From Clostridia bacterium UC5.1-2E3 (lineage in GTDB: Bacteria; Bacillota; Clostridia; Lachnospirales; Lachnospiraceae): a stretch of DNA of 64,000 nucleotides. The number at the start of each line of letters is the position of its first letter. The stretch's first letter is position 1. Position numbers and translations under genes: made by a program. The notes under the pieces are model-generated. The model saw nothing but the letters and a program-made list of their open reading frames with translations, did not search any database and had not been told where the DNA came from. This document shows, one piece after another, positions 10,152 through 18,982 of this stretch. The stretch is taken from NCBI GenBank assembly GCA_001304875.1, contig BBZO01000002.1, positions 62,001-126,000 on the forward strand, given 5' to 3'.

Positions 10152-10427
10152 CTATCTTTTCTTTCCCAGCTTTCTGGACAGCATCCGCAGGGTGTCCAGC
10201 TTTTTCTTCTCCTCCTTCGACATGTCGGCGGTCAGGATGGAGACTAGAAGATCGGTCTCCGAATCTGAAAAATCCATCTGGCTGCTTCCGGCGGAAATGC
10301 TCATAAACAGCGGGAGCAGCTTGTTCTTCGGCGTTTTTTCCACCTGCGCCGCCAGGTCTGCTAAGTATTTGAGCTTCTGGGAGTTCATGCCCTGAAGCCG
10401 CGGGTCCTGTCTCCAGTGTTCGTTCAT
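10152..10427 (-). CDS. Small conserved-looking protein of unknown function
   Basis: A 91-residue, charged, probably alpha-helical cytoplasmic protein that begins MNEHWRQDPRLQGMNSQKL and ends with a basic tail (RMLSRKLGKKR). There is no signal peptide, membrane segment or motif that I recognise. It is the second gene of a minus-strand pair, 45 bp after the 157-residue protein. Both contain runs such as MxxMxQ or LxxLAxQ typical of helical bundles. Its end abuts the shared terminator. The function is unknown; a coherent ORF in an otherwise well-filled pair supports it being real. Confidence 0.7.
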   Translation of the reverse strand: MNEHWRQDPRLQGMNSQKLKYLADLAAQVEKTPKNKLLPLFMSISAGSSQMDFSDSETDLLVSILTADMSKEEKKKLDTLRMLSRKLGKKR

Positions 10428-10472
10428 AATGGTCTGTTTCCTCGCTTTCTTTGTTCTCGGTGTTTTCTATGT

Positions 10473-10946
10473 TCAGGAAAATTGCTGCACCATCTGCATC
10501 ATCATCTGGATGTCCTCGAAGCGGGACTGCTGTTCCGGCGGGAGGAGGGCCTTTAAGTGCTCAAATGGGTTGGAGAGGGGATTTTCCTTCTCGGCCTTTT
10601 CGGGAAATTCTTCCTTGAAGGAGCGGTAGAGGCTGGCTCCCTGCATGAAATTCACCATCAGGTCGATGAAATCCTGCTCGGGCTCGTTGGCGTAGGTTTT
10701 TAAGGTGTTCAGCATGTCGATGGGGGAGGCGGAAGCTTCGTCCAGGGAGCAGATCCCCACCTGGCCGCTCTCGTTTTCGTTAAACAGCTCCGCCGTCCGC
10801 TCCAGCTCCGTGAATTTGACCATCAGGGAAAATACCTTCTGCTGGGGGATTTTCATGTATGGCAGGGCCGCTTTTAAAAGCTGCATCCGGTGACTGCCGA
10901 TCAGGTGGTCAAGCTCCGTCATTCTGAGCGTCTGATCCTCGTTCAT
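10473..10946 (-). CDS. Helical protein of unknown function
   Basis: A 157-residue soluble protein with no recognised domain. The N-terminal half (ELDHLIGSHRMQLLKAALPY) looks like a helical bundle. The C terminus (PEQQSRFEDIQMMMQMVQQFS) is Met/Gln-rich and amphipathic. It starts with ATG behind AAGGAGGA, and heads a two-gene minus-strand unit with the 91-residue protein. I know of similar proteins in Lachnospiraceae only as hypotheticals, and assign no function. Confidence 0.7.
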   Translation of the reverse strand: MNEDQTLRMTELDHLIGSHRMQLLKAALPYMKIPQQKVFSLMVKFTELERTAELFNENESGQVGICSLDEASASPIDMLNTLKTYANEPEQDFIDLMVNFMQGASLYRSFKEEFPEKAEKENPLSNPFEHLKALLPPEQQSRFEDIQMMMQMVQQFS

Positions 10947-11050
10947 GTGTGTGTCCTCCTTGTCTTTTCAAATATATGCGGCGCTCAATCAATTCATGTT
11001 ATCCGCATATAGTAATATATGCTAACAACGTTTGTCAGGAGGAAAATAAA

Positions 11051-11185
11051 ATGGGAATCCGTTTGGTAATAGATGGGAACAGCGTGTACGAGATCGACGA
11101 GGACTGTCAGAAGGGACGGCCAAAGAGCGGCAGCAGGCCCGGTGAGGAGGAGCCTGCGCCCACGGCGACCGGAAACGCGGCGTGA
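11051..11185 (+). CDS. Small hypothetical protein (44 residues)
   Basis: A short ORF starting MGIRLVIDGNSVYEIDEDC and ending in a Pro/Glu/Gly-rich tail. The start is fixed by a strong TCAGGAGGA ribosome site 8 bases before ATG at 11051; the longer upstream reading from 10949 lacks one. The compact hydrophobic-charged N terminus looks conserved, while the tail looks disordered. No function is known to me. It is flanked by a divergent helical-protein gene and a convergent Cys-rich gene. Confidence 0.6.
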   Translation: MGIRLVIDGNSVYEIDEDCQKGRPKSGSRPGEEEPAPTATGNAA

Positions 11186-11216
11186 AAAAATGGGGCTGTG
11201 CGTAATGCACAACCCC
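11186..11216 (-). terminator. Minus-strand terminator of the Cys-rich gene
   Basis: Hairpin GGGGCTGTGC-gtaa-TGCACAACCCC at 11192-11216. The A-run at 11185-11190 becomes a U-run on the minus strand, so it ends the Cys-rich transcript. Confidence 0.65.
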
Positions 11217-11243
11217 GTTGCCGCCTGCGATGCGGCGTGTGTC

Positions 11244-11480
11244 TTAGCAGAAGCTGTTTCCGCCTCCGCAGCAGCATAAGAGCAGGAGAATCCAGATGAT
11301 GCAGTCGCATCCGCCGCCGCCGAAAGAACCGCAGCCATTTCCGCATCCGCAGCCGTTATGTTCAAATCCTCCGCAGCAGCAGAGCAGGATAAGAATGAGG
11401 AATATGCAGTTGCATCCTCCGCTATTGCTGCTCTCGCATCCACAGCCGCATCCACAGTTTGTTGCCGCTAAATCACTCAT
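11244..11480 (-). CDS. Cysteine/glycine-rich small protein (chorion-class high-cysteine type)
   Basis: A 78-residue protein with 21 Cys and many Gly. It contains an internal duplication: two units, each made of a CGCGCG-like cluster, a spacer, a hydrophobic stretch (CIFLILILLCCCGG and CDCIIWILLLLCCCGG) and a Gly-rich end. Similar proteins in Clostridia are annotated as chorion class high-cysteine protein, a name by composition only. Two hydrophobic Cys-ending segments suggest membrane or spore-coat association, or metal binding. None of this is shown. A good RBS (GGAGGAAACAAT) precedes ATG, and its own terminator follows. Confidence 0.75.
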   Translation of the reverse strand: MSDLAATNCGCGCGCESSNSGGCNCIFLILILLCCCGGFEHNGCGCGNGCGSFGGGGCDCIIWILLLLCCCGGGNSFC

Positions 11481-11572
11481 ATTGTTTCCTCCGGATATTT
11501 TTCTTTACACTCCATCATATGTGCGGTTGCTTGCCCCAGTTTACTATTTTTCCAAAAAAATAAAAACTTAAC

Positions 11573-11601
11573 TTTGTGTCCGTGGGAAAGTGTTGTATAA
11601 T
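11573..11601 (+). promoter_or_regulatory. Promoter of the alanyl-tRNA editing gene
   Basis: TTTGTG (11573-11578), 17 bp, TATAAT (11596-11601), about 48 bp before the start codon. TTGTGT with a 16-bp spacer is equivalent. Confidence 0.6.
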
Positions 11602-11648
11602 GGAGAAAATTGCCTCCGCGGGCGCGGGGGAGAAGGATGTGAGACGAG

Positions 11649-12824
11649 ATGGAGAAACTTTATGAGAGCACTCCTTATTTAAAAGAATTTGACGCCGTGG
11701 TCACGGGGGTCTTTGAGCGCGGGGACGGGCATTTCCTGGTGACCCTGGACCGGACGGCCTTCTACCCGGAGGCGGCGGACAGCCCTCGGATATCGGGACG
11801 CTGGGCGGTGTGTTCGTGGTTCACGCCGGGGAAAAGGACGGCCAGGTGTTCCACGAGACCACGGGGGCCCTTCGCGCCGGGGATAGAGTGCATGGGGAAA
11901 TCGACTGGGACCGCCGCTTTTCCAACATGCAGAATCACTCCGGGGAGCATCTGGTCTCCGGTTTAATTCACCAGACATTTGGCTATGATAATGTTGGGTT
12001 CCATATGGGGAGGGACGAGATCACCATTGATTTTAACGGCCCCATCGGTCCGGACCAGCTGTTGGAGATCGAGCGCCGGGCCAACCGGATGATCTGGGAG
12101 AATCTTCCCATCGCCGTCATGTACGTCGGGGCAGGAGCTTGCGTCCATGGATTACCGCAGCAAGAAGGAGATCGAGGGGCAGGTGCGCCTGGTTGAGATC
12201 CCCGGCGCGGACTGCTGTGCCTGCTGCGGCACCCACGTGGAGCGGACCGGCGAGATCGGCATGGTCAAGTTCACCGGCATGATCAATTACAAGGGCGGCG
12301 TCCGCATTTCCCTGCTCTGCGGCATGAGGGCCCTGGAGGACTACGAGCGCAAGCAGGAGCAGATCCGTCAGATCTCGGTGCTCCTGTCGGCGAAGCAGGA
12401 GAGCCTGGTGGAGGCCGTGGAGCGGATGAAGCAGGAATCCGCTGAGAAGGACGGCCAGATGGTGGGATTGTACCGCCAGCTGTTCGGGCTCAAGTGCAGC
12501 GCCATGGCGCCCGGAGATTCGCCGCTTCTGGTTCTGGAGGAGGGGCTTTCGCCGGTGCAGCTTCGCCAGTACGCCAACCTTCTGATGGAGGAGGGGCGGG
12601 GCAGTGTGATCCTGGCCTTGACGCCCGCGAAGGAGGGCTTTCACTATGTGCTGGCCAGCCGCACGGAGGACATGCGCCTGCTCTCTAAGACCCTGAACGG
12701 GAAGCTTTCCGGCCGCGGCGGCGGCAGCCCCCAGATGGTGCAGGGAAGTTTTGCGGCGGGAGAGAGTATGATCAGAGAGACATTTTCAGCGTGTACAGAT
12801 GGAGAGACGTATGAATCTAAATAG
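11649..12824 (+). CDS. Alanyl-tRNA editing protein with DHHA1 domain, two indels
   Basis: A stand-alone AlaRS-like trans-editing factor that should hydrolyse Ser- or Gly-tRNA-Ala. The N-terminal tRNA_SAD/AlaX core carries the zinc motif HSGEHLVSG (HxxxH) near residue 100 and CCACCGTHV near 190. The C-terminal third has a DHHA1 pattern (NGKLSGRGGGSPQMVQGSF). Two repairs give a single protein of about 391 residues: a lost G near 11771 (FYPEGGGQPSD restored) and an extra G near 12130 (YVGQELASMDY restored). An overlapping ATG of the next gene (12811) suggests translational coupling to the AI-2E-family permease. Confidence 0.88.
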
Positions 12825-13958
12825 AGAAAATATGATACGCATGATGCAGCTGATCCTGTTCACCGTGGTGGTGCTGGCGGCTGCGCTCAATTACAACCGG
12901 GTGCTTCTGCTTCTGGCGCGGGGGATCGGGCTTCTGTTTCCGTTCCTTCTGGGGGCGGCCGTCGCCTTTGTCTTAAATGTGCCCATGCGCTTCCTGGAAC
13001 GGCACATCCATTTTAAGGAGAACAGCAGGCTTAAGCGTCTCGTCTGCATGGTCATAGCCATCGTTCTGGTGTTTACCGTGCTGGGGGTGGTCATTCTTCT
13101 GGTGGTGCCGGAGATCACCAGGACCGTGCGCACCGTCGCCGAGCAGATTCCGGTGTTCTTTTCCCACTTACAGCAGTGGGCCAATGTGATTTTCGTGCAG
13201 TATCCGGAGCTTCTTGAGAGCATCAACCGCGCGTCCATCGACTGGGGAAAGATGGTGGAGGAGCTGGCCGGCTTTATCCACGCCGCGCCGGGAATCTGCT
13301 GTCGTCCACCATGACGGCGGCGGGAGCCATCGTGAGCGGCATTACCTCCGTATTCATCGGATTTGTGTTTGCCGTCTATATTCTCCTTCAGAAGGAGGTG
13401 CTCTGCCGCCAGTTTAAGAAGCTGATCCAGGCGTTTCTGCCGGCACGGGCGGAGGCGGTGTTCCGGGTGGCTGCGCTGACGGAGCGGACGTTCTCAAAGT
13501 TTCTGGCCGGCCAGTGCGTGGAGGCGGTGATCCTGGGGACCATGTTCTTTCTGGTGCTCACGTTCTGCCGCCTGCCCTATGCGCTGCTCATCGGCGTGCT
13601 CATCGCGTTCACGGCGCTGATCCCGGTGTTCGGCGCGTTCATCGGGTGGTTTATCGGCGCGTTTCTGATGCTGATGGTCAATCCGCTGCAGGCGCTGATA
13701 TTCACGGTGATTTTCCTCATCCTTCAGCAGATCGAGGGAAATCTCATCTATCCCCATGTGGTGGGAAATTCCGTGGGGCTTCCCTCCATCTGGGTGCTGG
13801 CGGCGGTGACGCTGGGCGGCAGCATGATGGGGATTCTGGGAATGCTGATTTTTATTCCGCTGTGTTCCGTGGCCTACACGCTTCTTAAGGAGAAGGTGAA
13901 CCGGAATTTAGAGCGCCAGGCAAAGAGAGAGGAAGAGCATGAGAAAGCGGATTCGTGA
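12811..13958 (+). CDS. AI-2E/PerM family transporter, one frameshift
   Basis: A polytopic membrane protein of about 382 residues after repair, with the PerM/AI-2E (PF01594) layout. Two N-terminal TM helices are followed by a soluble loop (VRTVAEQIPVFFSHLQQW), then TM helices around GITSVFIGFVFAVYILLQKE. The family core is ALIPVFGAFIGWFIGAFLM and QQIEGNLIYPHVVGNSVGLP. The frame breaks near 13284, where one G is missing from GCCGGCGCC. Start ATG at 12811 is chosen because GGAGAG lies 5 bases upstream. It overlaps the previous stop by 14 bp. Family members export small molecules or act as Na+/H+ antiporters; the substrate is unknown. Confidence 0.88.
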
Positions 13959-15000
13959 GTACGGGATCACGGTCGGGGAAGGCCGGCCGGGGAGATTAAA
14001 TAAGATAAGCGACGTGCCTGGCGTCCTGGTGGGACACGCCACCGTGGACGACGAGCGGCACAAGACGGGCGTCACGGTCATTCTGCCCTGTAGGGAGAAT
14101 GTGTTCACGAATAAGATGACGGCCGCGTCCTACGTCCACAACGGATTCGGAAAGAGCCTGGGGCTGGTGCAGCTTGAGGAGCTGGGCACGCTGGAGACGC
14201 CTATCGCCCTGACCAGCACCATGAACGTGGGGAAGGTTCACGACGCGCTGGCGGATTACATGGCCGGGCTGAATAAGGCGCAGGGCATCCGTGTGTTGTC
14301 GGTCAATCCCGTGGTGGGTGAGTGCAACGACTCCGTCTTAAGCGAAACCGCCGACCGGGCGGTGGAGGCCTTTCACGTGCGCGCGGCCATCGCGGCGGCG
14401 GAGGCGGACTTTGAGGAGGGGGACGTGGGCGCCGGAAAGGGCACGGTCTGCTTCGGGATGAAGGGCGGCATCGGCTCCGCCTCCAGGCTGATGGAGCTGG
14501 GAGGAGAGACCTATACGCTGGGCGTGCTGGTGCAGACCAATTTCGGGAGAACGGAAGATTTTATCCTGAACGGGGAAGCCGTCGGGCGGAAGATAAAGGA
14601 GAAGATCGAGCCGACGGCGCTGGACCGGGGCTCCGTGATGGTCGTGGCGGCCACCGATCTGCCGGTGTCGGACCGCCAGCTGGGCCGGATCCTTAAGCGG
14701 GCCGGCGTGGGGCTTAGCCGCTGCGGCTCCTTCATGGGCCATGGCAGCGGCGATATTGTCATCGGCTTTACCACGGCCAACCGCATCCCCTTCGAGGCCG
14801 GGGAGGCAGTGCTTGGGATGCGCATATTGAAGGAGAGCCTTCTGGAGACCGCTTTCCGCGCCATAGCCGAGGCCACGGAGGAGGCGGTGCTAAACTCCCT
14901 CGCCATGGCCAGGACAGTGACCGGCTATGACGGGACGGTAAAATATTCGCTGGCAGATGTCTGCCTGGATCAGTTGGCAGAATCAAAATCTGCGCGGTAG
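13939..15000 (+). CDS. P1 family (DmpA-type, S58) peptidase
   Basis: A 353-residue Ntn-type aminopeptidase homologue. Family features are GRLNKISDVPGVLVGHATV at the N terminus, the Asn-rich LTSTMNVGKVHDALADY segment, KGGIGSASR near residue 180 and the self-cleavage site G231-S232 in RGSVMVVAATDLP. There Ser232 would become the new N-terminal nucleophile. Length and motifs are intact. It overlaps the upstream permease by 20 bp, so the three genes from 11649 form one operon. Its 3' end overlaps a convergent small gene by 31 bp. Natural substrates of clostridial members are unknown (D- or beta-amino-acyl peptides in characterised relatives). Confidence 0.92.
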   Translation: MRKRIREYGITVGEGRPGRLNKISDVPGVLVGHATVDDERHKTGVTVILPCRENVFTNKMTAASYVHNGFGKSLGLVQLEELGTLETPIALTSTMNVGKVHDALADYMAGLNKAQGIRVLSVNPVVGECNDSVLSETADRAVEAFHVRAAIAAAEADFEEGDVGAGKGTVCFGMKGGIGSASRLMELGGETYTLGVLVQTNFGRTEDFILNGEAVGRKIKEKIEPTALDRGSVMVVAATDLPVSDRQLGRILKRAGVGLSRCGSFMGHGSGDIVIGFTTANRIPFEAGEAVLGMRILKESLLETAFRAIAEATEEAVLNSLAMARTVTGYDGTVKYSLADVCLDQLAESKSAR

Positions 15001-15233
15001 ACGGCGCCGCCGGTGCGGATCTCAATGTAGGAGAGATTGAACTGCTCGTCCATGATCTCCACCTGGTATTCAAACACGGAACCATCCTGGTGCTTCGAAA
15101 GAAACAGGTAGGTTCCGTTTTCTTTGTCCTCCATCTGGTCGCAGATCTCCTCGTAGATCTCCAGGCCATCGACGGGGCCCGCATATCCGGCGGTGCGGAT
15201 TTTATCTTCTATGATTCTGAATAACTCGTCCAT
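14970..15233 (-). CDS. Small conserved protein (DUF6145-like)
   Basis: An 87-residue acidic cytoplasmic protein, MDELFRIIEDKIRTAGYAG to ADFDSAN. The start at 15233 is chosen because AGGAGG lies 9 bases upstream on the minus strand; a longer reading from 15293 has no RBS. The pattern DxMEDKENGTYLFLSKHQDG resembles a family I recall as DUF6145 in Lachnospiraceae, with no known role. It converges on, and overlaps by 31 bp, the P1 peptidase gene. Confidence 0.7.
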   Translation of the reverse strand: MDELFRIIEDKIRTAGYAGPVDGLEIYEEICDQMEDKENGTYLFLSKHQDGSVFEYQVEIMDEQFNLSYIEIRTGGAVYRADFDSAN

Positions 15234-15344
15234 GTGTGAGTCCTCCTGTTGGGTAGAATGTGTGATGTATGTAGTATACGGCAAGGGGCGCACCGTTTCA
15301 AGTGCTGAAATGCAGGTTTGCGGTTTTGCGGGAAAGCGGGTATC

Positions 15345-15373
15345 TTGCCCTATGTCCGGCGGCTGTGTATAAT
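15345..15373 (+). promoter_or_regulatory. Promoter of the siroheme-type gene
   Basis: TTGCCC (15345-15350), 17 bp, TATAAT (15368-15373), 27 bp before the start codon. Confidence 0.6.
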
Positions 15374-15400
15374 GGAGAAAACTGTGAGGGAGGAAAAAGG

Positions 15401-15943
15401 ATGGCGTATTTCCCTTTATTTGTGGATATCAGAGGAAAGGACGTGCTGGTGGCCGGCGGGGGAGCCGTGGCCGCCAGGCGGGTGGAGAGTCTTCTGTCCT
15501 TCGGCGCGCGGGTCACCGTGGTCGCTCCGGAGATAGACGGAAAAATTGAGACGCTGCTCAGACAGTACGGGGGGAGCAGCGAAACGGATGCGTATACCAG
15601 CAGTGGGAATGGCGGGGAGGAAAGCCCGCTTCAGGTGATCCGGATGCGCTTTGAGGAGTATGTGCGGGACGCCGGGCGCGGCGCGGCGGCAGCCACCCCC
15701 TGGATGCTTCTGGCCGCTGCCGGTTCTTCCGAGGTGAACCGCCTGGCGGCGGAATGGGGGCGGCAGAGGGGAGCGCTTGTCAACCGGGCCGACGACCGGT
15801 CGGCCTGTGATTTCTATTTTCCGGCGCTCATCACCTCGGGGGAGACCGTGGTGGGAGTGACCTCCGGCGGGGGAGACCATCATCTGGCGGCCCGTGTGGC
15901 GGGGCGGATCCGTGAGGCGCTTCCGGAGATGATGGAGGAGTGA
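15401..15943 (+). CDS. Precorrin-2 dehydrogenase / sirohydrochlorin ferrochelatase (CysG-N/Met8 type)
   Basis: A 180-residue NAD-binding protein that should oxidise precorrin-2 to sirohydrochlorin and possibly insert iron, giving siroheme. The start MAYFPLFVDIRGKDVLVAGG leads into the Rossmann loop GGGAVAARR. LVNRADDRSACDFYFPAL and GVTSGGGD match the Met8/CysG-N active region. ATG at 15401 follows GGGAGGAAAAAGG. It is shorter than full Met8, so the C-terminal dimerisation part is reduced. It stands alone with no other tetrapyrrole gene nearby. Its 3' end overlaps a convergent gene by 64 bp. Confidence 0.85.
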   Translation: MAYFPLFVDIRGKDVLVAGGGAVAARRVESLLSFGARVTVVAPEIDGKIETLLRQYGGSSETDAYTSSGNGGEESPLQVIRMRFEEYVRDAGRGAAAATPWMLLAAAGSSEVNRLAAEWGRQRGALVNRADDRSACDFYFPALITSGETVVGVTSGGGDHHLAARVAGRIREALPEMMEE

Positions 15944-16776
15944 GCCTCCTTAAGATCTTCCAGGAGAATCCGCGGCACTCTGAGGCCGCCGCGGCCGGAG
16001 CCGAGCTCGATGTCGGGTTTGTTGGATCCGTGGAAATCGGAGCCGCCGGAGGGGAGCAGGCCGCAGGCCCTGCAGATGACCTGGAGTCTGGCAGTCTGGC
16101 CCGGCGTGTGGGAGCTGTAGTAGACCTCCATGCCCTTTAGGCCGGCCTCCGTCAGATGCCTGGCCAGCTCCTCCGTCTTCTTCCAGCCCAGCCTGTACTG
16201 GACCGGATGGGCCAGCACCGGCAGGCCGCGGGCCCCGGCGATGAGTTCGATGGCCCGCTCGGGCCGTATCTTTTCCCGCGGGATGAAGTAGGGTTTCCCG
16301 GGAGAGAGATATTTTTTAAAGGCCTGGTCCATGGAGGAGACGTAGCCGCGGCTTAGGAGCGCGCGGGCGAAGTGGGCGCGGGTGATGACCGTGTCCGGAT
16401 TTCCCCCGGTCAGGTCTTCGTGCGTCAGGGCAAGGCCGCCGGCTTCAAAGCGCTTAAGCATGGCCAGGTTCCGCTCGTCCCTGGTCTTTCTCATGTTCGT
16501 GAGAAAATCCCGCAGCGCCGGGTTTTCGCTGTCGATGAAAAGTCCCAGCATGTGGATCTCGGTGCCCTCGTAGTCGCAGGAGAGCTCCGTGCCGGGGACC
16601 ACCTCCAGGGGCGTCCCTCCGGCGGCATCCATGGCTTCGGCGATTCCGTCCACCGTGTCATGGTCCGTGAGTGCGATGGCTGCCAGCGGAACTCCCAGCG
16701 CGCGGCGCACCACCTCCGCCGGGGACAGCGTGCCGTCGGACGCTGTGGAATGGACATGAAGATCAATAAATTCCAT
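15880..16776 (-). CDS. PHP-domain phosphoesterase (TrpH/RNase AM-like)
   Basis: A 298-residue PHP-family metal-dependent phosphoesterase. The metal motifs are present: DLHVHSTASDGTLSP at the N terminus, ALTDHDTVDGI near 40, PGTELSCDY near 70, LAHPVQY near 195 and GGSDFHG near 250. Characterised relatives are 3',5'-nucleoside bisphosphate phosphatases and RNase AM, which trims RNA 5' ends. The start MEFIDLHVHS at 16776 is chosen because GGGAGG lies 6 bases upstream; the longer reading starting MTKSRED is less likely. It converges with the siroheme gene with a 64-bp overlap. Confidence 0.9.
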   Translation of the reverse strand: MEFIDLHVHSTASDGTLSPAEVVRRALGVPLAAIALTDHDTVDGIAEAMDAAGGTPLEVVPGTELSCDYEGTEIHMLGLFIDSENPALRDFLTNMRKTRDERNLAMLKRFEAGGLALTHEDLTGGNPDTVITRAHFARALLSRGYVSSMDQAFKKYLSPGKPYFIPREKIRPERAIELIAGARGLPVLAHPVQYRLGWKKTEELARHLTEAGLKGMEVYYSSHTPGQTARLQVICRACGLLPSGGSDFHGSNKPDIELGSGRGGLRVPRILLEDLKEAHSSIISGSASRIRPATRAAR

Positions 16777-16897
16777 GAAATCCTCCCTTGATTTAGTCAT
16801 ATTTTTATATATTTTAGCACGATATTCCAGGTGTGGAAACAGGAGGAAAAAGTTTTTTTAAAATCGGCAAAATAACCATTTCTTTTTTCATAAAGTA

Positions 16898-16906
16898 TGT
16901 TATACT
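16898..16906 (+). promoter_or_regulatory. Extended -10 promoter of the vanW-like gene
   Basis: TGT-TATACT at 16898-16906 (TGn extended -10). The -35 is weak. It lies about 70 bp before the start. Confidence 0.5.
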
Positions 16907-16974
16907 ATATCATGTGTTACTGGACCCGGTAACGGGTGAAAGCATACATATATATAGAGATTAAGGTGGATACT

Positions 16975-18773
16975 ATGACAGAATACAGACGAAATTCGGG
17001 AAGCCGTTCCGGAAGGCGCAGCGCGCCGGGCGGAAGGCAGAGCAGAGACCGGCTGAGCGCCGTTAAGAGCGCCCGCAGCTCGGGCAGCCGGAGAGGAGGA
17101 AACCACAGGAAGAAGAATGGTCCGGACATTACGAAGATTCTCATGTACGGCATTGCCGCCGTCATTCTTCTGATTGTCATTTTCCTGGTGGTTAAGATGG
17201 TTGGCAGCCGCCCCGCCTCGGGGGACACCACATCGGAGCCGGAGACGGAGCTTGAGAAGGAAGTGACCGTGGACGGCGTGGTGATCACTGGCATGCTCCG
17301 CGAGGAGGCCATGGAGACCATTGTGGACCACATCGACTGGGGCATGAAGGTCGTATACGATGATAAGGAAGCGGAAGTCCCGAACCTGATGGAGGCGAAG
17401 GTGGATGAGCTTCTGGAGGAGATCTATCACGGGGAGCCGAAGGAGACCTATGAGCTGGATACGGACGGCCTTTCCGAGGCCATCACGCGGCGGTGGACAC
17501 CATTGCCGACGACTGGGATGTGAAGCCGCGAAACGGCGGGATCTCCGAGTTTGACAGCGAGAGCGGCAGCTTTAAGTTCGCGGAGGGGACCGTGGGAATC
17601 GTCATCGACCGCGAGAAGATGGCGGCCGATATTGAGTCCGCACTGAAGGAAAAGAATTACAGGGCGAATATACAGCATCGGCCAGTGAGCAGCAGCCGGA
17701 GATGACGGCGGCCCAGGCCAAAGAAATGTATAAAACCATTGGAACCTACACGACCAAAACCACCTCGAATAAAGACAGAAACGAGAACATCCGCCTGGCG
17801 TCCAATGCCTTAAACGGCAAGATCTTAAATCCGGGCGAGGAGTTTTCCTTCAACGACACCACCGGCGCCAGGACGACGGAGAAGGGCTACAAGCCCGCCG
17901 GCGCCTACGTGAACGGCGTGCTGGTGGAGGAGCCGGGCGGCGGCGTGTGCCAGGTTTCGTCCACGCTCTACAACGCGGTTATTTTCTCCGGGTTAAAGAC
18001 CACGGAGCGCCACGCCCACAGCTACGAGCCAGCTATGTGACGCCGGGCGAGGACGCCATGGTCAGCTACGGCGGCCCGGATATGAAGTTTACCAACACCT
18101 CGGAGTTCCCCATCGCCATCCGCGCCAGCTTCTATAACCAGGAGCTGACGATCTCCATCTACGGCGTGCCGATTCTGGAGGAGGGCGTGAAGGTGAGGAT
18201 GCACTCGGAGAAGGTCAGCGACATCGATCCGCCGCCGCCTGTCTACGAGGAGGACCAGACGCTCCAGCCGGGTGTCGAGGTGGTGGCCAAGGAGCCCACG
18301 CTGGGAAGCCGCTGGACCACGAACCTGGTGATCACCAAGGATGGAACCGTCGTCAGCGACGAGTTCTTCCACAACAGCAGCTATCGCGGCAAGGCTGCCA
18401 CCATTAAGAGAAATACGTCCGGAACGGTCGTTCTGCCGGAGGGAGAGAGCGGCGCTTCGCTGTCCTCCGACGAGAGCTCCGTGCTGGATCCCAACGCTCC
18501 GACGGATGAGAACGCCTCCCAGGGCAGCGCGGAGGGACCGGGAAATAATACTCCGGTGAGTCCGGGAACGGGTGCGGAGCCGGGCGGTTCACCGGCCGGG
18601 CCGTCACAGGATTCCCCATCCCCCGGAAGTCCGGGCGGCAGCACAGGCCCTGTGAGCCCCGGCGGACAGACGTCCCCCACAGCCCCGTCTGCTGAGACGC
18701 CGTCTGTTATAACTCCCATCGGCGAGAAGCGACCCAGGAGTCCACAGCCGCGCCAATCGGCCCTGGAATGTAA
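16975..18773 (+). CDS. VanW family exported protein, four frameshifts
   Basis: After repair, a protein of about 600 residues. It has a basic Ser/Arg/Gly-rich N terminus, one TM anchor (residues 57-76) and an extracellular region with a VanW domain: LNGKILNPGEEFSFNDTTG and EEPGGGVCQVSSTLYNAV, then a G5-like beta segment. The tail is a long Ser/Pro/Gly-rich disordered stretch. Breaks: about 17486, 17675 and 18729 (one G lost from a GG each) and 18030 (one C or G lost). The last repair moves the stop from 18834 to TAA at 18771-18773, just before the terminator. VanW proteins are wall-associated with unproven function; this is not evidence of vancomycin resistance. The start follows AAGGTGG. Confidence 0.85.
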
Positions 18774-18777
18774 AGAA

Positions 18778-18820
18778 TACGCGGACTGCGGCATATTTAT
18801 GCCGCGGTCCGTATCTTTTT
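18778..18820 (+). terminator. Terminator after the vanW-like gene
   Basis: A strong hairpin, GCGGACTGCGGCAT / ATGCCGCGGTCCGT, followed by a T-run at 18816-18820. It begins 5 bp after the repaired stop. Confidence 0.85.
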
Positions 18821-18863
18821 GCGCATTGTTTTAAAAATAATACGTAACAGGCGCTGGTTTTTG

Positions 18864-18892
18864 TTTGCATTTTGTTAAATAATTGGTATAAT
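18864..18892 (+). promoter_or_regulatory. nifJ promoter
   Basis: TTTGCA/TTGCAT around 18864-18870, a 16-17 bp spacer and TATAAT at 18887-18892. It lies about 90 bp before the start codon. Confidence 0.65.
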
Positions 18893-18982
18893 ATTATGCA
18901 GGTATTTTTTTCTGTCCAGATCCGAGGGTTGAGACGGAAGATAAAAATATATACTATTCATTTTTGTAGGAGGAATTTCACT

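Noticed and set aside
16975-18773. Vancomycin-resistance gene
   Set aside because: VanW-domain proteins are widespread in Clostridia and no vanHAX-type ligase or dehydrogenase genes are present.
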